Below, in pieces: positions 1-12,080 of a stretch of 64,000 nt of DNA. The DNA comes from Cyprinodon diabolis. Lineage: Eukaryota > Chordata > Actinopteri > Cyprinodontiformes > Cyprinodontidae. Numbering within the stretch: the first letter of the stretch is position 1; the number at the start of each line of letters is the position of its first letter. Under the pieces are notes generated by a model that had not been told where the DNA came from, searched no databases, and was given only the letters and a program-made list of their open reading frames with translations. The translations under genes and the position numbers were made by a program. The stretch lies in assembly GCA_030533445.1 (NCBI GenBank), contig CM060081.1, positions 14,205,655 through 14,269,654 of the forward strand. Reading direction: 5' to 3'.

Positions 1-1994
1 GATTGATGTTGTCCTGATTCCGGGCAGCCAATTCTGGTCTCTCAAGAAATAATCCACTACATTGACAGATGAGCTGAATGTGACATGACATAAACAAGTC
101 AGGCTATGCACTCTCTCCACCTGCCAGCACTGAGCTAAAGGGCTCACCACCAGCACTGTTGATGCACAAAGACCCTTATTGACTGCTCATACTGCTCTCT
201 GGAAAAAAGTCAGAAGGAAATACAATTAATGTTTACATTTTGTACCAGATTGGAGGAAATTATCCCAGATTTTAAAGTTTCTACACATAAATTGCTATAA
301 AAACATGTTCTTCCCAGATCATTTTATGATCATTACATAAGAAACAAATTCTATCATTAGGGCCATAGTCCAAATGTGTTTAATAACATTTAGGGCTAAA
401 GAATTAAGAAAAAGAATACTCATTAAAATGCCTTCTTATGATTAGTTTTAAAGTCAGATGGATCAAACGTTGTGAGGCTTTCAAAACTAAGGACACCTTG
501 GGGCTGTAAAGACAGTCACTGGCATCATGACACAATGGGTATTTTTTAGTACTGGTGATAGGTCTAAATATAGTCCATATACAGAGCTACTGTATATACA
601 TCATCTAGGCTTAGACTAAATAAAGTTCTTTGGTCTAAAGATTGTCAACATATACACTTAGGCTAATATGTTTATGTCTGAAAGAGTCTATAATTTAAGC
701 AAAATTGCTAGAAAGAATGGATTTTCAGTGAGTTTGCTTTTTTCAATTGGTATTTTTAGGTTATTATAGGTTTTATAAAACCTGTTTTATAGGTTATGGT
801 ATTGCTATAATAACACCAGTGTTTAATAAAAAGTACCTAACTTGTTAATTAGATCAAAATATTTAAAATTGAGAGATTATTGGCCGAGTAAATGTGATGG
901 CTTTTGTTCTTTACTGGCATTTCTTAATGGAGATTGTTGTTAAAACAAAGAACAAACTCAGAAATTTAATATCTAACCACACACACAATTGTTTCATACA
1001 TGACAACACCTCTTAGAGATTGACATCCACATTTCTCTAAAACAGATACAGCGTTGAATGTCACTCTCATAAGATGAATAGAATTCAATCAGTATTTGTA
1101 AAAGAAAAAGATAACCAGGAACAACACATGGCAAAAGTTGAACATATGGTTTCCCATTGAGTGGCTTATCTAATATCTGCTCCATAGTTAAACGGCGATG
1201 CGTTTAAATCCTGCTGAAAGTTTACTAGACCTCAACCTAGCCCCAGCCCGGTACTGGTCCTTGTGTGGGCCGTAAAAAAAGAATAAATTACTTTGGTTAT
1301 TTCCAGTGGATCTATTTGACAAAGTCTAAATGTTTTTTTTTTTTTTTTTTTTTTTTTAAACTGGATTCTCTCAGTTACATTCATGTTCGACTCACTCTTG
1401 ATGTATGATGGCGTGATTCCTCCCACTGTAAACTCCATCGTCTTTTAGCAACACAGGGCTTTTGCTGATTCAGCCCTATTGTGAGTAATTAGCAGGTTGT
1501 TTTTATGCACTTTGTTTTTTAGGGTCTTATTTTAAAGCAACCAGGGACTACTACAGCTGCAGTCCAGTCCATGAAAATAATACCGTTTGACATTAAATCG
1601 GTCCATTGTACAAAAAAAGACCCTAGACCTCTGACGTTTTCTATAACTTCGTCTGCAAGTTAAATTTCTTAGATTATTTGAGTTCACCAACACATGAAAA
1701 TGTGTTAAAAACTGTTTGATTGTAAAATATTATATAAGGCTGTTTACTTCTCCAGCTTTAGTCATTAGAGTTAAACCTAAAACAGTTAAGCCAATCATGT
1801 TGTAGTATTATGGTATTAGTGCTAGACATATAGCTGTGATGAAAGCAAGAGCTGCTAAGCCCACAGCTGAACTAAAGTAAACAAGGCAGTGCAGGAATAT
1901 GTGTGCTTAGCTACTGCTATCACATCTCTTGCCTGATCTTATCTTTGAAAAAAAGAACAGCAGCTTTTAAAAGTATACGTAGTTGTAGTTTCAC
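1..1994. other. AT-rich non-coding stretch, no gene seen
   Basis: Only short open frames with no recognisable domain occur on either strand. The sequence is AT-rich with scattered short A and T runs. I recognise no exon, RNA gene or mobile element except the poly-T tract annotated separately. Confidence 0.6.
1333..1357. repeat. poly-T tract, 25 T
   Basis: An uninterrupted run of 25 T. Read on the minus strand it could be the poly-A tail of a retroposed copy, but I could not delimit a body or a target-site duplication. The exact length of such a run is often uncertain in assemblies. Confidence 0.9.
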
Positions 1995-2346
1995 CATTTT
2001 ATTTATTACCAGGATAGGTTAAGTGAAACTTGGGTAGGTGGACATCCAAGATCCAGAGACAAACCAGGGGAGAATCTGAAAGCGAGGTCAAGTCTCAGAA
2101 AACAGGTCAGAGGACAGGTCGTATAGGGTTCAGACTGAGGTCATAATCAGGCAGGCAGACAAGTATTAGGAATACTGGATTCAACTCACTGGTGTCTCTT
2201 AATAATCCAGCAGTAGTGGCTAGTCAGAGCTGGTTATATAGTCAGATAAGCAGGTGAATCAGATGGAGGCTGATTGGAAATGGGGCGGAGCCGACAGGTG
2301 TGTTGAATGATGAATTAAACCAGCACTCCAGCCAACAATCATGACA
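1995..2346 (-). mobile_element. LTR-like repeat, minus strand, left boundary unclear
   Basis: Read on the minus strand, the block starts with TGTCATGATTG at its high-coordinate end (2346), passes through a tract rich in AGGTCAG/CAGGCAG-type words, and reaches an AATAAATAAA polyadenylation-like motif near 1998-2016. The two well-delimited LTRs in this window (28180-29168 and 63392-63874) have the same kind of TGTCA start and a late polyadenylation-like motif. I found no matching 5-bp duplication on the low-coordinate side, so the copy may be truncated or only LTR-derived. Confidence 0.4.
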
Positions 2347-2351
2347 TTTAG

Positions 2352-3122
2352 CTCAAAAGGTTCTGCTGAAGGACCTTCCTACATGAACACATTCCATTGG
2401 AGCAGTACACAATTATTTATGTGAAGAACTAAACCTGAGTGCTACACATTATTAATCATGCTTGCCAAGTTACATTATTAAGACATATTTGAACTCCCTG
2501 GAGCTGCTTTTCAACTCTGTTTTGTACGTAGGAAGATAAACAACCTTCAAATTCTTTAAGTTCCTAAATTTGAATAGCTAAATAGTCAAAAATTGGACAA
2601 GAATCTGTGTTCAAACAGGACAGCAATTATAGAAAACATATTAAATCTATTTTTTGAACAAAAATTAAGGTTGAGATGAAGCTCATGTAGATGCCCTTTC
2701 CTCTAGGCTGTTAAGCATTCTTGAAAAAAAATGCTAATTTTAATTACTAAAAGCTAAGGTTTTTTTTTATTGAATATATTCAAAAGAGATGAACACTTTC
2801 TAATAAGAAGATGGTTTAAATTATTATACAGAATGATGATGGAAACTTGCAAATTTTCTTTTTTTAACCATTTAAGGCAGTGTGGTTTATATTAATTTTA
2901 TGCAAAGAAAAATGCTGTTAGATTCCATCATAAGGGAGCATTTTGATATTCCTGTCTATGATGAGTGTCTGTAGATATCCGATCACAGCTGTGTAGCCTT
3001 GACTTGAAAATTAGGAAGCTGAAGTAAAGGTGGCCTGAAAAATATAGACAGTGGTTCGGCTGTGACTTTTTCTTAGCTGATCTGAGATATCTTGTAAATT
3101 CTAATCCCAGATGATTGGAATG
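2352..3122. other. non-coding stretch, nothing recognised
   Basis: AT-rich sequence between the LTR-like block and the intact Tc1 element. No open frame of note and no repeat that I recognise. Confidence 0.5.
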
Positions 3123-3124
3123 TA

Positions 3125-3326
3125 CAGGTGCTGGTCATAAAATTAGAATATCATGAAAAAGTAGATTGATTTCAGTAATTCCATTTAAAAAGTGAAACTT
3201 GTATATTATATTCATACATTACATACAAACTCATATATTTCAGATGTTTATTTTGTTTAATTTTGATGATTACAAATGACAACAAATGAAAATCTCAAAT
3301 TCATCATATCAGAAAATTAGAATATT
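3125..3326. repeat. left terminal inverted repeat of the Tc1 element, 202 bp
   Basis: Base-for-base identical to the reverse complement of 4514-4715. It holds the outer direct-repeat motif at 3139-3160. The inner copy (3313-3334) straddles the repeat's inner edge. Confidence 0.95.
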
Positions 3327-3443
3327 GTGAAAAGGTTCAAAATTGATGGCCCCTGGTGCCACACTCTAATCAGCTAATTAACTCAAACCACCTGCAAAAG
3401 CCTTTAAATGGTCTTTCAGTCTAGTTCTATAGGCTACACAATC

Positions 3444-4427
3444 ATGGGGAAGACTGCTGACTTGACAGTTGTCCAAAAGACGACCATCGACACCTTGCAC
3501 AAGGAGGGCAAGACACAAAAGGTCATCGCTAAAGAGGCTGGCTGTTCACAGAGCTCAGTGTCCAAGCACATTAATAGAGAGGCGAAGGGAAGGAAAAGAT
3601 GTGGTCGAAAAAAGTGTACAAGCAAGAGAGATAACCGCACCCTGGAGAGGATTGTGAAACAAAACCCATTCAAAAATGTGGGGGAGATTCACAAAGAGTG
3701 GACTGCAGCTGGAGTGAGTGCTTCAAGAACCACCACACACAGACGTATGAAAGACATGGGTTTCTGCTGTCGCATTCCTTGTGTCAAGCCACTCTTGAAC
3801 CACAGACAGCGTCAGAAGCGTCTTGCCTGGGCTGCTGGTGAGTGGTCCAAAGTCATGTTCTCTGATGAAAGTAAATTTTGCATTTCCTTTGGAAATCAAG
3901 GTCCCAGAGTCAGGAGGAAAAGAAGAGAGGCACTTCATCCACGTTGCTTGAAGTCCAGTGTAAAGTTTCCACAGTCAGTGATGGTTTGGGGTGCCATGTC
4001 ATCTGCTGGTGTTGGTCCATTGTGTTTTCTGAGGTCCAGGGTCAACGCAGCCACATACCAGGAAGTTTTAGAGCACTTCATGCTTCCTGCAGCTGACCAA
4101 CTTTTTGGAGATGCAGATTTCATTTTCCAACAGGACTTGGCACCTGCACACAGTGCCAAAGCTACCAGTACCTGGTTGAAGGACCATGGTATCCCTGTTC
4201 TTAATTGGCCAGCAAACTCTCCTGACCTTAACCCCATAGAAAATCTATGGGGTATTGCGAAGAAGAAGATGCAATACACCAGACCCAACAATTCAGAAGA
4301 GCTAAAAGCCACTATTAGAGCAACCTGGGCTATCATAACACCTGAGCAGTGCCACAGACTGATCGACTCCATGCCACGCCGCATTGCTGCAGTAATACAG
4401 GCCAAAGGAGGCCCAACTAAATACTGA
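3444..4427 (+). CDS. Tc1-family DD34E transposase, full length
   Basis: This encodes the enzyme that cuts the element out of DNA and inserts it at TA sites, acting in the nucleus on the flanking inverted repeats. The 327-residue frame has no stop or frameshift, close to the usual length of about 340. Residues 5-48 form a first helix-turn-helix (motifs KVIAKEAGCSQSSVSKHI). A basic GRKRCGRKK linker, possibly an AT-hook or nuclear localisation signal, precedes a second DNA-binding segment around residues 63-115. The catalytic triad is complete: Asp141 in MFSDESKF, Asp231 in FQQDLAPAH and Glu266 in NPIENLWG. Exactly 34 residues separate the last two, the DD34E spacing of Tc1. I chose the ATG at 3444 because it starts the family-typical MGKT and has A at -3 and G at +4. 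An in-frame ATG at 3408 would add 12 residues. Confidence 0.95.
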   Translation: MGKTADLTVVQKTTIDTLHKEGKTQKVIAKEAGCSQSSVSKHINREAKGRKRCGRKKCTSKRDNRTLERIVKQNPFKNVGEIHKEWTAAGVSASRTTTHRRMKDMGFCCRIPCVKPLLNHRQRQKRLAWAAGEWSKVMFSDESKFCISFGNQGPRVRRKRREALHPRCLKSSVKFPQSVMVWGAMSSAGVGPLCFLRSRVNAATYQEVLEHFMLPAADQLFGDADFIFQQDLAPAHSAKATSTWLKDHGIPVLNWPANSPDLNPIENLWGIAKKKMQYTRPNNSEELKATIRATWAIITPEQCHRLIDSMPRRIAAVIQAKGGPTKY

Positions 4428-4513
4428 GTGCTGTACATGCTCATACTTTTCATGTTCATACTTTTCAGTTGGCCAACATTTCTATAAATCCTTTGTTTTT
4501 ATTGGTCTTCAGT

Positions 4514-4715
4514 AATATTCTAATTTTCTGATATGATGAATTTGAGATTTTCATTTGTTGTCATTTGTAATCATCAAAATTAAACAAAATAAACATCTGA
4601 AATATATGAGTTTGTATGTAATGTATGAATATAATATACAAGTTTCACTTTTTAAATGGAATTACTGAAATCAATCTACTTTTTCATGATATTCTAATTT
4701 TATGACCAGCACCTG
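4514..4715. repeat. right terminal inverted repeat of the Tc1 element, 202 bp
   Basis: Identical in reverse complement to 3125-3326. The inner direct-repeat copy is less complete here, because similarity stops after AATATT at the inner edge. Confidence 0.95.
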
Positions 4716-4717
4716 TA

Positions 4718-6532
4718 TCTTAATGAGCTCATTGTTCATTGTGCCATAATGCTCCCTGTGCGTTAGAAAGCTTTACAGGGGGAAAAAAACAGGTAATTAC
4801 TTTGATTAGCTGAAATTCATCATATCTCAAAATGCTGAGCAACAGTGTAATCACAAGCTGTGATGCAAGTTGTAAATTTAGAGTTATAATTTTATGAAAA
4901 CACTGTTGCGCTGATTCTGTAACCATGTACCTTTTCAGGTTACTGGAGGAGCAACAGAGAGAGGTTTCCTGGGGATGAAAAAGCAAAACCAGGGGCAACG
5001 GGTTGAACCTAAACTGAAAAAAAAAAAATAGAGATTGGAATTTTGATTTCTTTTTACCGACGGAACTGAATGCTAGTTTAGAAAATGTACAATTGTCTGG
5101 CAGTGTTTCTTATTGCTCCGAATTACCGTCAACCACTTAGAAACTAAATGCACCCACACTCCTCTACTCATTTCCATAGTTGTCAAAATTGACTGTAAGC
5201 AACAGAAACAAGGTAAAGAATGTGCTTGTCTCTCTACCAGGCTTCTCCAAGAAATACCCCTTTTCAATGTGCAAGCATTTCTTGTTTGTTTTTTAGGGGA
5301 AAAAAATATCCACCAGTCTCTGCCCATATAGATGCCTTATCCAACCAGCCTTTACCTTCTGTTTTTGTTTTGCAATTCAACCAGCTTTATTTGCGTCCTC
5401 ATTAAATTGCAGCGACTAATTAGCGTGCAAATTGATGGTGAAAGGAAATTCAATTAAAAAGCAGCTAAGTGACGCTTTTGTGGTGCTTTAGTAAAGTAGA
5501 TGGAAGGAAAGCGTAGGATGTAGACTTAGGTGGAAATAGTTCTTTATCCAGAATTGTAGAGGAATTTACATTCATGCAGCATGAAATGGTTGTTCCAGGC
5601 AGGAATGTTGGACAGCATCCCTTTATCTCATGTTATTCTTTAATCTCCATTTTTAATTAATACATGTCTCATGTAAAACAACCTATAATGGATCATGGGC
5701 TAATAAATATGATAGACAATGTAAATTAGAGCAGATGCATTCATTGCCTGAACATGACATCTACAAATCCAGCTATCTACCCATTGAAGAAACTCTATAT
5801 TCAATTACCACCTGAAACCATGGTTGCATTAAAAACTGTGAGTTTATGGGGTGCATCGTCAATGCTTTGTGACGTGTCTTTATCATGCAGCCTTGCCGTT
5901 CAAGGTAATGAGAACAAATCCCTTTAAAGACTCGCTAATAACTTCCTGATCGTCCAGGTGCTAAGCAGAGCTCACTTCGGACTAGACCTCTTTCCTCCCA
6001 ACACTCTGTCCGCTTGTGGCAAGCAGCCCCGCCCTCATCTTATCTCTGTTGGTCTCTCAGATGAGTTGTCATGGATCAGATGAGACAATTTGTCATGGAT
6101 TAGTGGACTTAAATGTCTGTGATAGTGGAAGCGGTCACCTAAAATGTTGGAATCCTATTACACTCTGTTTTAAAGCCTATGAAACGAAAGAAAGAAACTG
6201 TAAAAGTATGGCTATATTTTCTAGACTTACCTCTTACCTCATAATCAAATGTTCACTAATAATGACCCCAAAAATCACACACACTAATTGATTCGTTATT
6301 ATGCTGTGCCTCGTTTTCAAAATGGAAATAGGCACCATAAATTAATCAATAAATTATTTGTTTGAACAATTTTTTTTAAGACTTATGTGTCTATAGGCTT
6401 GTATTCTATTTATGCTTTTTTTGGTTAAAAACTTTGTCTTATTTAGTGGTCAGTGTTTGAAGCACAAGTCTGTAGTTTGACATTTTAAATGATTCAGTTT
6501 GATCATCTAATTGCTCCCATGGTCAGAAGAGC
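4718..6532. other. non-coding stretch between Tc1 and a TTAA element
   Basis: No gene recognised. The part around 5395-5470 is more complex than its surroundings and carries several ATTA-core words (CATTAAATTGC, CTAATTAGCG, CAATTAAAAAG) of the kind bound by homeodomain proteins. That is only suggestive, and conservation with other fish would have to be shown. Confidence 0.4.
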
Positions 6533-6536
6533 ATAA

Positions 6537-7456
6537 AGTCCAGGACATACCGAATCCGATTTTCCGTCCGATCCAACAGAAAATCGTGTCAGGTGAGGTT
6601 ATGGCGTTTAGCGCTTATGAAAATCAATGGGGTTGAACACACTCAACAGCATTTTCTGCAGGGGGCTTGCGTAACTCCGACTGAGAAGAACCCCAGATCT
6701 TTCTTAGTCAGACTATGCAGCATCAGTAGCAATTTCATGAGTCTGATAGGAAGACAAACGCAGTTACAAAGTAAAACACGTTGGCTTTGGGAGAAATTAC
6801 TAAGTAAAATGTGTTAATCAGACGGGGAAACAGTCAGTTTTGGAGTCACACATCGAATATAGAGCAGGACAGAGCCGTGCAAGAGTCTCACAACGAGGAC
6901 CAGCTTATAACTCTCATTGGGGGAATAAAAAGCTGCGATAGAAAAGGGATATACTAAAACAATAATCTTCTTTGAGCCTCACAAAAAAACAGAAAAAAAA
7001 ACATAACATGCAGGTAATCTTATTATTCTCCTCTCTTTTTAAAAATAGAAAAATAAAAACTCAGATAAACTTCACAGCTCTCTCTCTGACATCACCTCTC
7101 ACTGCCTCAGTCAGCATATAAACCGTCCCACAGCCTTTATTGCTGCAATTTCTTTTTCTTTAGCTATAGTTCCCATTATTTGTTTAATATATGCCTATAA
7201 ACAATCTCTATCTGTTCTGGTTTGAGATGCTGCACAGACTCATTCAGTGGGGCTTTGCTTTATAGCTGCACTGGTGTTTTATTTATTTATTTAAATAACT
7301 TTTAATAATCTATCCCAGTCAAATGTGGAAAATTGTTTTAATTTGTATGGCACCAAGACGGAAGTGAAAATCTGCTCACCCTGCCCAGTCTGAGCCTCTC
7401 TATATGAAGTCAGTGTGACATTGAAAATAGTTGTACGCCAACGGTGTGACCTGGCT
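6537..7456. mobile_element. non-autonomous TTAA-type DNA element, 920 bp
   Basis: The left end reads AGTCCAGGACATACCG and the right end, reversed, reads AGCCAGGTCACACCG. They match closely if one base is gapped. The right flank is TTAA (7457-7460) and the left flank is ATAA (6533-6536), consistent with a TTAA target duplication in which one copy has mutated. TTAA duplications are known for piggyBac and Kolobok superfamilies. There is no transposase frame inside, so it would have depended on another element. Confidence 0.6.
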
Positions 7457-7460
7457 TTAA

Positions 7461-10400
7461 GATCCAACACCTAGGAATGCAAACTGTGGCCCTAAACACT
7501 TGTTCAGTCTTAGGGGCTACAAAATCTTGCATGTATTCAAGAGTTTTACAAAATAACTGAACTCAACTTAAATGAGCACCTTTGAGTTGAATCCAAATGG
7601 AAACAAACCTTCTCACCCAACTTTAGTAGCAAACCTTGTAAATGCACATTTTAGAGGGAATCAACAATTCAGTTAAAAGGATGTGTAAACCTTATAAAAA
7701 GCCTTCACAGAGTGGTTGAAGCTATTGTAGAAGGGTGGACTAAAATCATATTAAACCCTTTCGTTTAAAAAAATCCTGTGTCACTTACTGTCTCTTGTGT
7801 GCGAGGGTAGGCAAGAGAGGGTTTTTAGTCATATTTTTCATAGTTAAATAACAAAATACAGCCTTTAACAGAAACACATCAAGTAGAGAAAATAAATCAA
7901 TAACAGCACTTAGTCTTGTAAAAAAAGAAAACATAAGGTTGGAGTACATAGGGGTATTTGATATTTGATAATTCCTTTTTGGAAAATGATTTATGTTAAA
8001 TGTTCTGTCAAGGTCACAAGATGTACTTTTGCAATAATTATAGATCATACTGTATGTTGATACCATTTGATGGTTGTGATAGTCTCTTTCCCTCTAAGAT
8101 ATAAATCTTTGCTCCGGTTTTCCAACAGTAAACTTTGATCATGTTTTTACCTGTGTTGCAGCCGAAGCTACATGCAGCACATTCATTATAAAGGTTAACT
8201 CACTCTATAACACTGTCATCTCTTTTTAATATTGTATCTTATGCAGGTTTTTTTTATCACCTGTGGGCTCCTCAAGCCGTACGGTAGCATCTCGCTGAAG
8301 TCAAATAGCTTGTTAATGTTAATGGGGCTAAGAGACATGTTGCTAGCTGATTGTGATGCAAAAGAGCATCACAATGCAGCAACATGTAAAACAAAAATTG
8401 TTAATTCAGTATTTTATAGCTGAAGGCTTGTCTCTTTCAAGTAGCTCATTTATCAAAATAGAGATGTAAGGACATTCTCTGATGGAAACTGGACAACTAT
8501 TTTTACAGTGCTATGGTGTGAGCATTCACACCTTAAGAAAAGTAATCTTCAAAAGAGAGATATATAGCTACTTCCATTTCTGTCATGAACCTGAATCACA
8601 TAGAAACTGGAAAAAAACGCACAGAATATATAACAGATATAGGTTTTAGTAAGTACAAAAAACTGCAGAAGAATTGCAAGTAGCCCTTGCCTTTGCTCTC
8701 AATTGATCCATACTTTCACTGACAGTTTATAGTCTTAAATATTTATAGTTAAAATCAGTGTTTCTGCTTTGAAGGCAGACATTAAAGGGAGTTATTAACT
8801 GACTCGGCTGTATGTCTCTGCTTAACAGAGCCTTCTAATGTCTCCCGGCTTATTTTTCTGGTTTTCTAGCTTGCAGTTTTGTTGCTTTGACTCAGGTTTT
8901 CCAGAATGTTGTTTCAGCAGCAGTAGGCAGCACTTTTTCACTGTATGCTCTCCTGCAAAGTACCAAACAGCAAACAAACAGTATTTGTAAGGAGCCAGTA
9001 AATATAAGTAGTTTTTTGGCAGCTGAAGAAACAGATATTTGTATTCTCACAAAATGATCCGAAACATTTTATATAGAGATTTTTTTTTTGTAATCCTAAT
9101 AGTGTGAGTTTGCAGCCAAGAAGAGGGTTCTTTCTCAGTTCGGCCCAGGGATTCACTCAGCTGAGCCCTGACAGAAGACACAAATGGATTATGGAGTTTG
9201 GAATTATGGAAACAGAAATCCTCTCGCTTGAATATTTCCCAACTTGTCAAGTAAATGATTGAATGTCTTGTCTAAATTCTGTCAGTATTAGGCAAGGTCT
9301 ATTTGTCCTGTCTGATGTGTCTGGCTGAATCTATGTAGCTGCTGCACCCAGACAGAGGCATATTGTCTTATTGCAGCCTAAAATGACAGCAGATGCTCTA
9401 ATAATGGAAGTTAGGTTGGGATGTCACAGCTAAATGTTTGTCGTGTTGAGGCTGGACTGGACTTCGACCACCACGTTGCGTGCCGAGTTGTGTGTCCTGG
9501 ATTTAATATGCCACTCACTCACACTGTACGGTGACATACTGTTGAAAATGGAGGAGGACAATTAGCATCCACAGGCTGTGCCGTGTATCTTCATTTGCCA
9601 CAGTAACTCCAGCACATGTCAGGCTTAGTGAACACGGCTCGGCGGGTGGCTGTTGGGCAGGAGAGTGAGAGAATGACGGATGAGGTGGCACCTGCATGTG
9701 TCAGTCTCTAGCCTAATGACCCACAGGATCTTTGTCTTTCTCACTGTCCTGACTATTACTGCACTTCCTCTCTTTGTTCTTGTCGGACTCGTCTTCTTCT
9801 AATCTTATGGTACACTTGTGCTCTCTACAAGTTGCCTTACATTTTGGTCTTCTGTGTGACACTTCCTTTAAGTTTGCAGGTCTTTAGTCTCAGGGAAAGA
9901 TCATTTTGTTTTTAGGCAGTAAGGCAGGCAGCAGATTCTCTTTCCCTCATCCCCACATCCCTAAGGTTTAGGTTGTTTGAGACACTAAGCTTTTCCAAAG
10001 AAAAGACCTTTTGACCTGCTTTTTCTAAGTTTAGTGAGCTTGGTGAAAATGTGGATTAAATGCCTCTCTGAGGATTTTTTCCCCTCCTTTCTCTTTTACC
10101 TGAAGGCATCAGCAGGGTTAGGAGAATAACGTATGTGAGTGCAATATGAGAAATTTACTAGGACTGAGCTGATTGAACTGAATACCGCACAGATTCTGTC
10201 TTTGATCATGAGATTTTTTTCCCCACAGCGTGGATTTGAGTCCTCTTATATTAGCAAAATGCAAGGCACGTCTGCGTGATTAGAGTGCTTGAACTGTACC
10301 GTTGCATAACCATATTCATTATCACATTTTTTTCTTACCATCGTATCTTTTCTCTTTATATGCTTGTAGATATAGCATTAAATGCCTTTGAGCTTAATCT

Positions 10401-10507
10401 CCTCTCTGAAAGACAAATGAAGCTTTTAATGTTGCAGCAGTTCGACATTTACAATCTACTCTCTAAACCTAGTTGTACTCTGATCTCATGCATCTTAGAA
10501 TATAGTG
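7461..10507. other. 3 kb non-coding stretch, nothing recognised
   Basis: Both strands carry only short open frames without recognisable motifs. No repeat family could be assigned. The stretch could hold regulatory DNA, but nothing in the single sequence demonstrates it. Confidence 0.5.
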
Positions 10508-12080
10508 TTTTGCATAAATATCCATACCCATAGAATATTTTTCTTTTTTGTAAAACTCAGCCAGAAGCTTAAATGCTATTTGGTTTCATGCATCAGACCA
10601 ACTCCGAGTAATACATAACTGTGAAGTGGAAGGAAAATGAGGTATGGCTCTAAAATCTTTTTATAAATAGAAATCCAAAAACTCTTAAATGCATTTTTAG
10701 TAGCCATTGTTAAATACCCCATTAGTAAGGGGAACCAGTCCACCTCTGGAAAATGTAATCCCGGTGTAAATACAGCTGTTCTGCAAGGATCCCAGAGGTT
10801 TTTTAGGGACAGTAGCTTTGCCTTAAACATTACTTTTTTTTTTTTTACATTTTAGTTAACATCTATAGCATGAACATCTATAGAGTTACAAGGGAAGGGT
10901 ATGCAAAAGTATGTTAGTCAAAAACCTGACCAAGAGGTCCATAGTTGATTTGAATTAGGTGCAGAAATCTTATCCTGGCGACAGACTAATTAATACAGTG
11001 TACACTTCATATTAGTCTAGAAATCTAGAAAGATTCGGTAGAGCCTGATTTCAAAGGCAGAGCTTAAAGAGTCAACAGAAAGAGCTTACAATCAATCAGA
11101 TAATTATGAATGTGATGCAAAGCATGTAAGCATAATTTTTTTCTTTTATTTAAGATAAGCTCTTACAACAGCTAGTTGTTGAAATTTTAACAATATGAAC
11201 AGCTCTCTCAGAACATAATAAAGGGTATCAATAAATCATTTCTCAATTGCAACGGCAATATTGTCTGTCGTGGTTACAGAAAAGCGCTTTTGCATTATTA
11301 GTCTGCCTCGTGTGTTGTGATTGCTCCAGTCTGTTGTAGGCTGTTTGAGAGTATTGGGGGTTACCAGACTTACTTAGGCTTAGTATAAGTAATGCTGGCT
11401 GGCCAGGCTGCAGAAATCTACCACTCAATTGAAAACTTTCTAAAAGTGCATCTGCTGGTTTCTTTCCTAAAGTGTATGTCTTAGTGTCTCACTCCAAAAA
11501 TCTGTCCTTAATGGAGGATTTGAAAACAAGCTCATCCTTGGAAGAAAGGCAGTTTCCACAAACCATGAAGGGAACCCAGTAAATGTGGAACAATGTGTCC
11601 AGGATTAGATGATACATGAAACAAACTTTTGGGTGTACCTGCCGAATGCAATAGCTAAAGGGGAAATAACATTGCACATTACAACAATCACATTTTTCTA
11701 TGTTGAAACATGGTGGCGGCAGCATCAGGCCTTTGGGTTATTATCTGTAGCAGAGGTGAGATTTATTGTCACACATGATTTATTGTCACGGTTGAATCCT
11801 AGGAAAGAAGAAAAACTGTTAGGTGTTGCAAAAGTTTTTTAACCGTGGTGAAGGTTTATCTTCCAATAGGGTAACAGCAAAATCATAGAGCTTCAGGGGA
11901 ATCTTTTTGTTATTATGAATGACTCAGCCAAAGTCCAGAACTCAGCCTGGTTGGGAATGTTAGGCAAGAAATCGAAATCTTTGTTTACACATGCTATCCT
12001 TCCATTCTGTCTAAACCTGAGCTCTATTATAAAAAATAATAGTTAAAACTGTTTTGCAAAAAACATGGTGAATAACATTT
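10508..12080 (+). pseudogene. decayed Tc1 element of a second family, plus strand
   Basis: Several short stretches, in the right order, look like parts of a fish Tc1 family different from the intact copy at 3125. The left end around 10508-10545 (TTTTGCATAAATATCCATACCC) resembles the TGCAAAAGTATTCATACCCC terminus. 10616-10640 (CTGTGAAGTGGAAGGAAAATG) and 10768-10810 (AAATACAGCTGTTCTG) resemble sub-terminal sequence. 10930-10950 (CCAAGAGGTCCATAG) and 11704-11740 (GAAACATGGTGGCGGCAGCATC) come from the transposase gene, as does 11925-11990 (CAAAGTCCAGAACTCAGCC then GGCAAGAA). No continuous reading frame survives. The right end could not be fixed. Confidence 0.65.

Larger units (their letters stand above)
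3125..4715 (+). mobile_element. complete Tc1/mariner element, apparently intact
   Basis: The element is 1,591 bp and begins CAGGTGCTGGTCATAAA. It ends in the exact reverse complement of that sequence. The dinucleotide TA lies directly outside both ends (3123-3124 and 4716-4717), which is the target duplication of the Tc1/mariner superfamily. The terminal inverted repeats are 202 bp long and I could find no difference between them. A single transposase gene fills the middle. Within the left repeat, an outer motif at 3139-3160 (AAAATTAGAATAT followed by CATGAAAAA) recurs in the same orientation at 3313-3334 with three differences. This resembles the IR/DR arrangement of transposase binding sites known in Sleeping Beauty-type elements. 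Identical repeats plus an open reading frame argue for a young insertion. Whether it is mobile cannot be told from sequence alone. Confidence 0.96.

Noticed and set aside
3935..4459. 174-codon minus-strand open frame
   Set aside because: Antisense shadow of the Tc1 transposase; its residues match no family.
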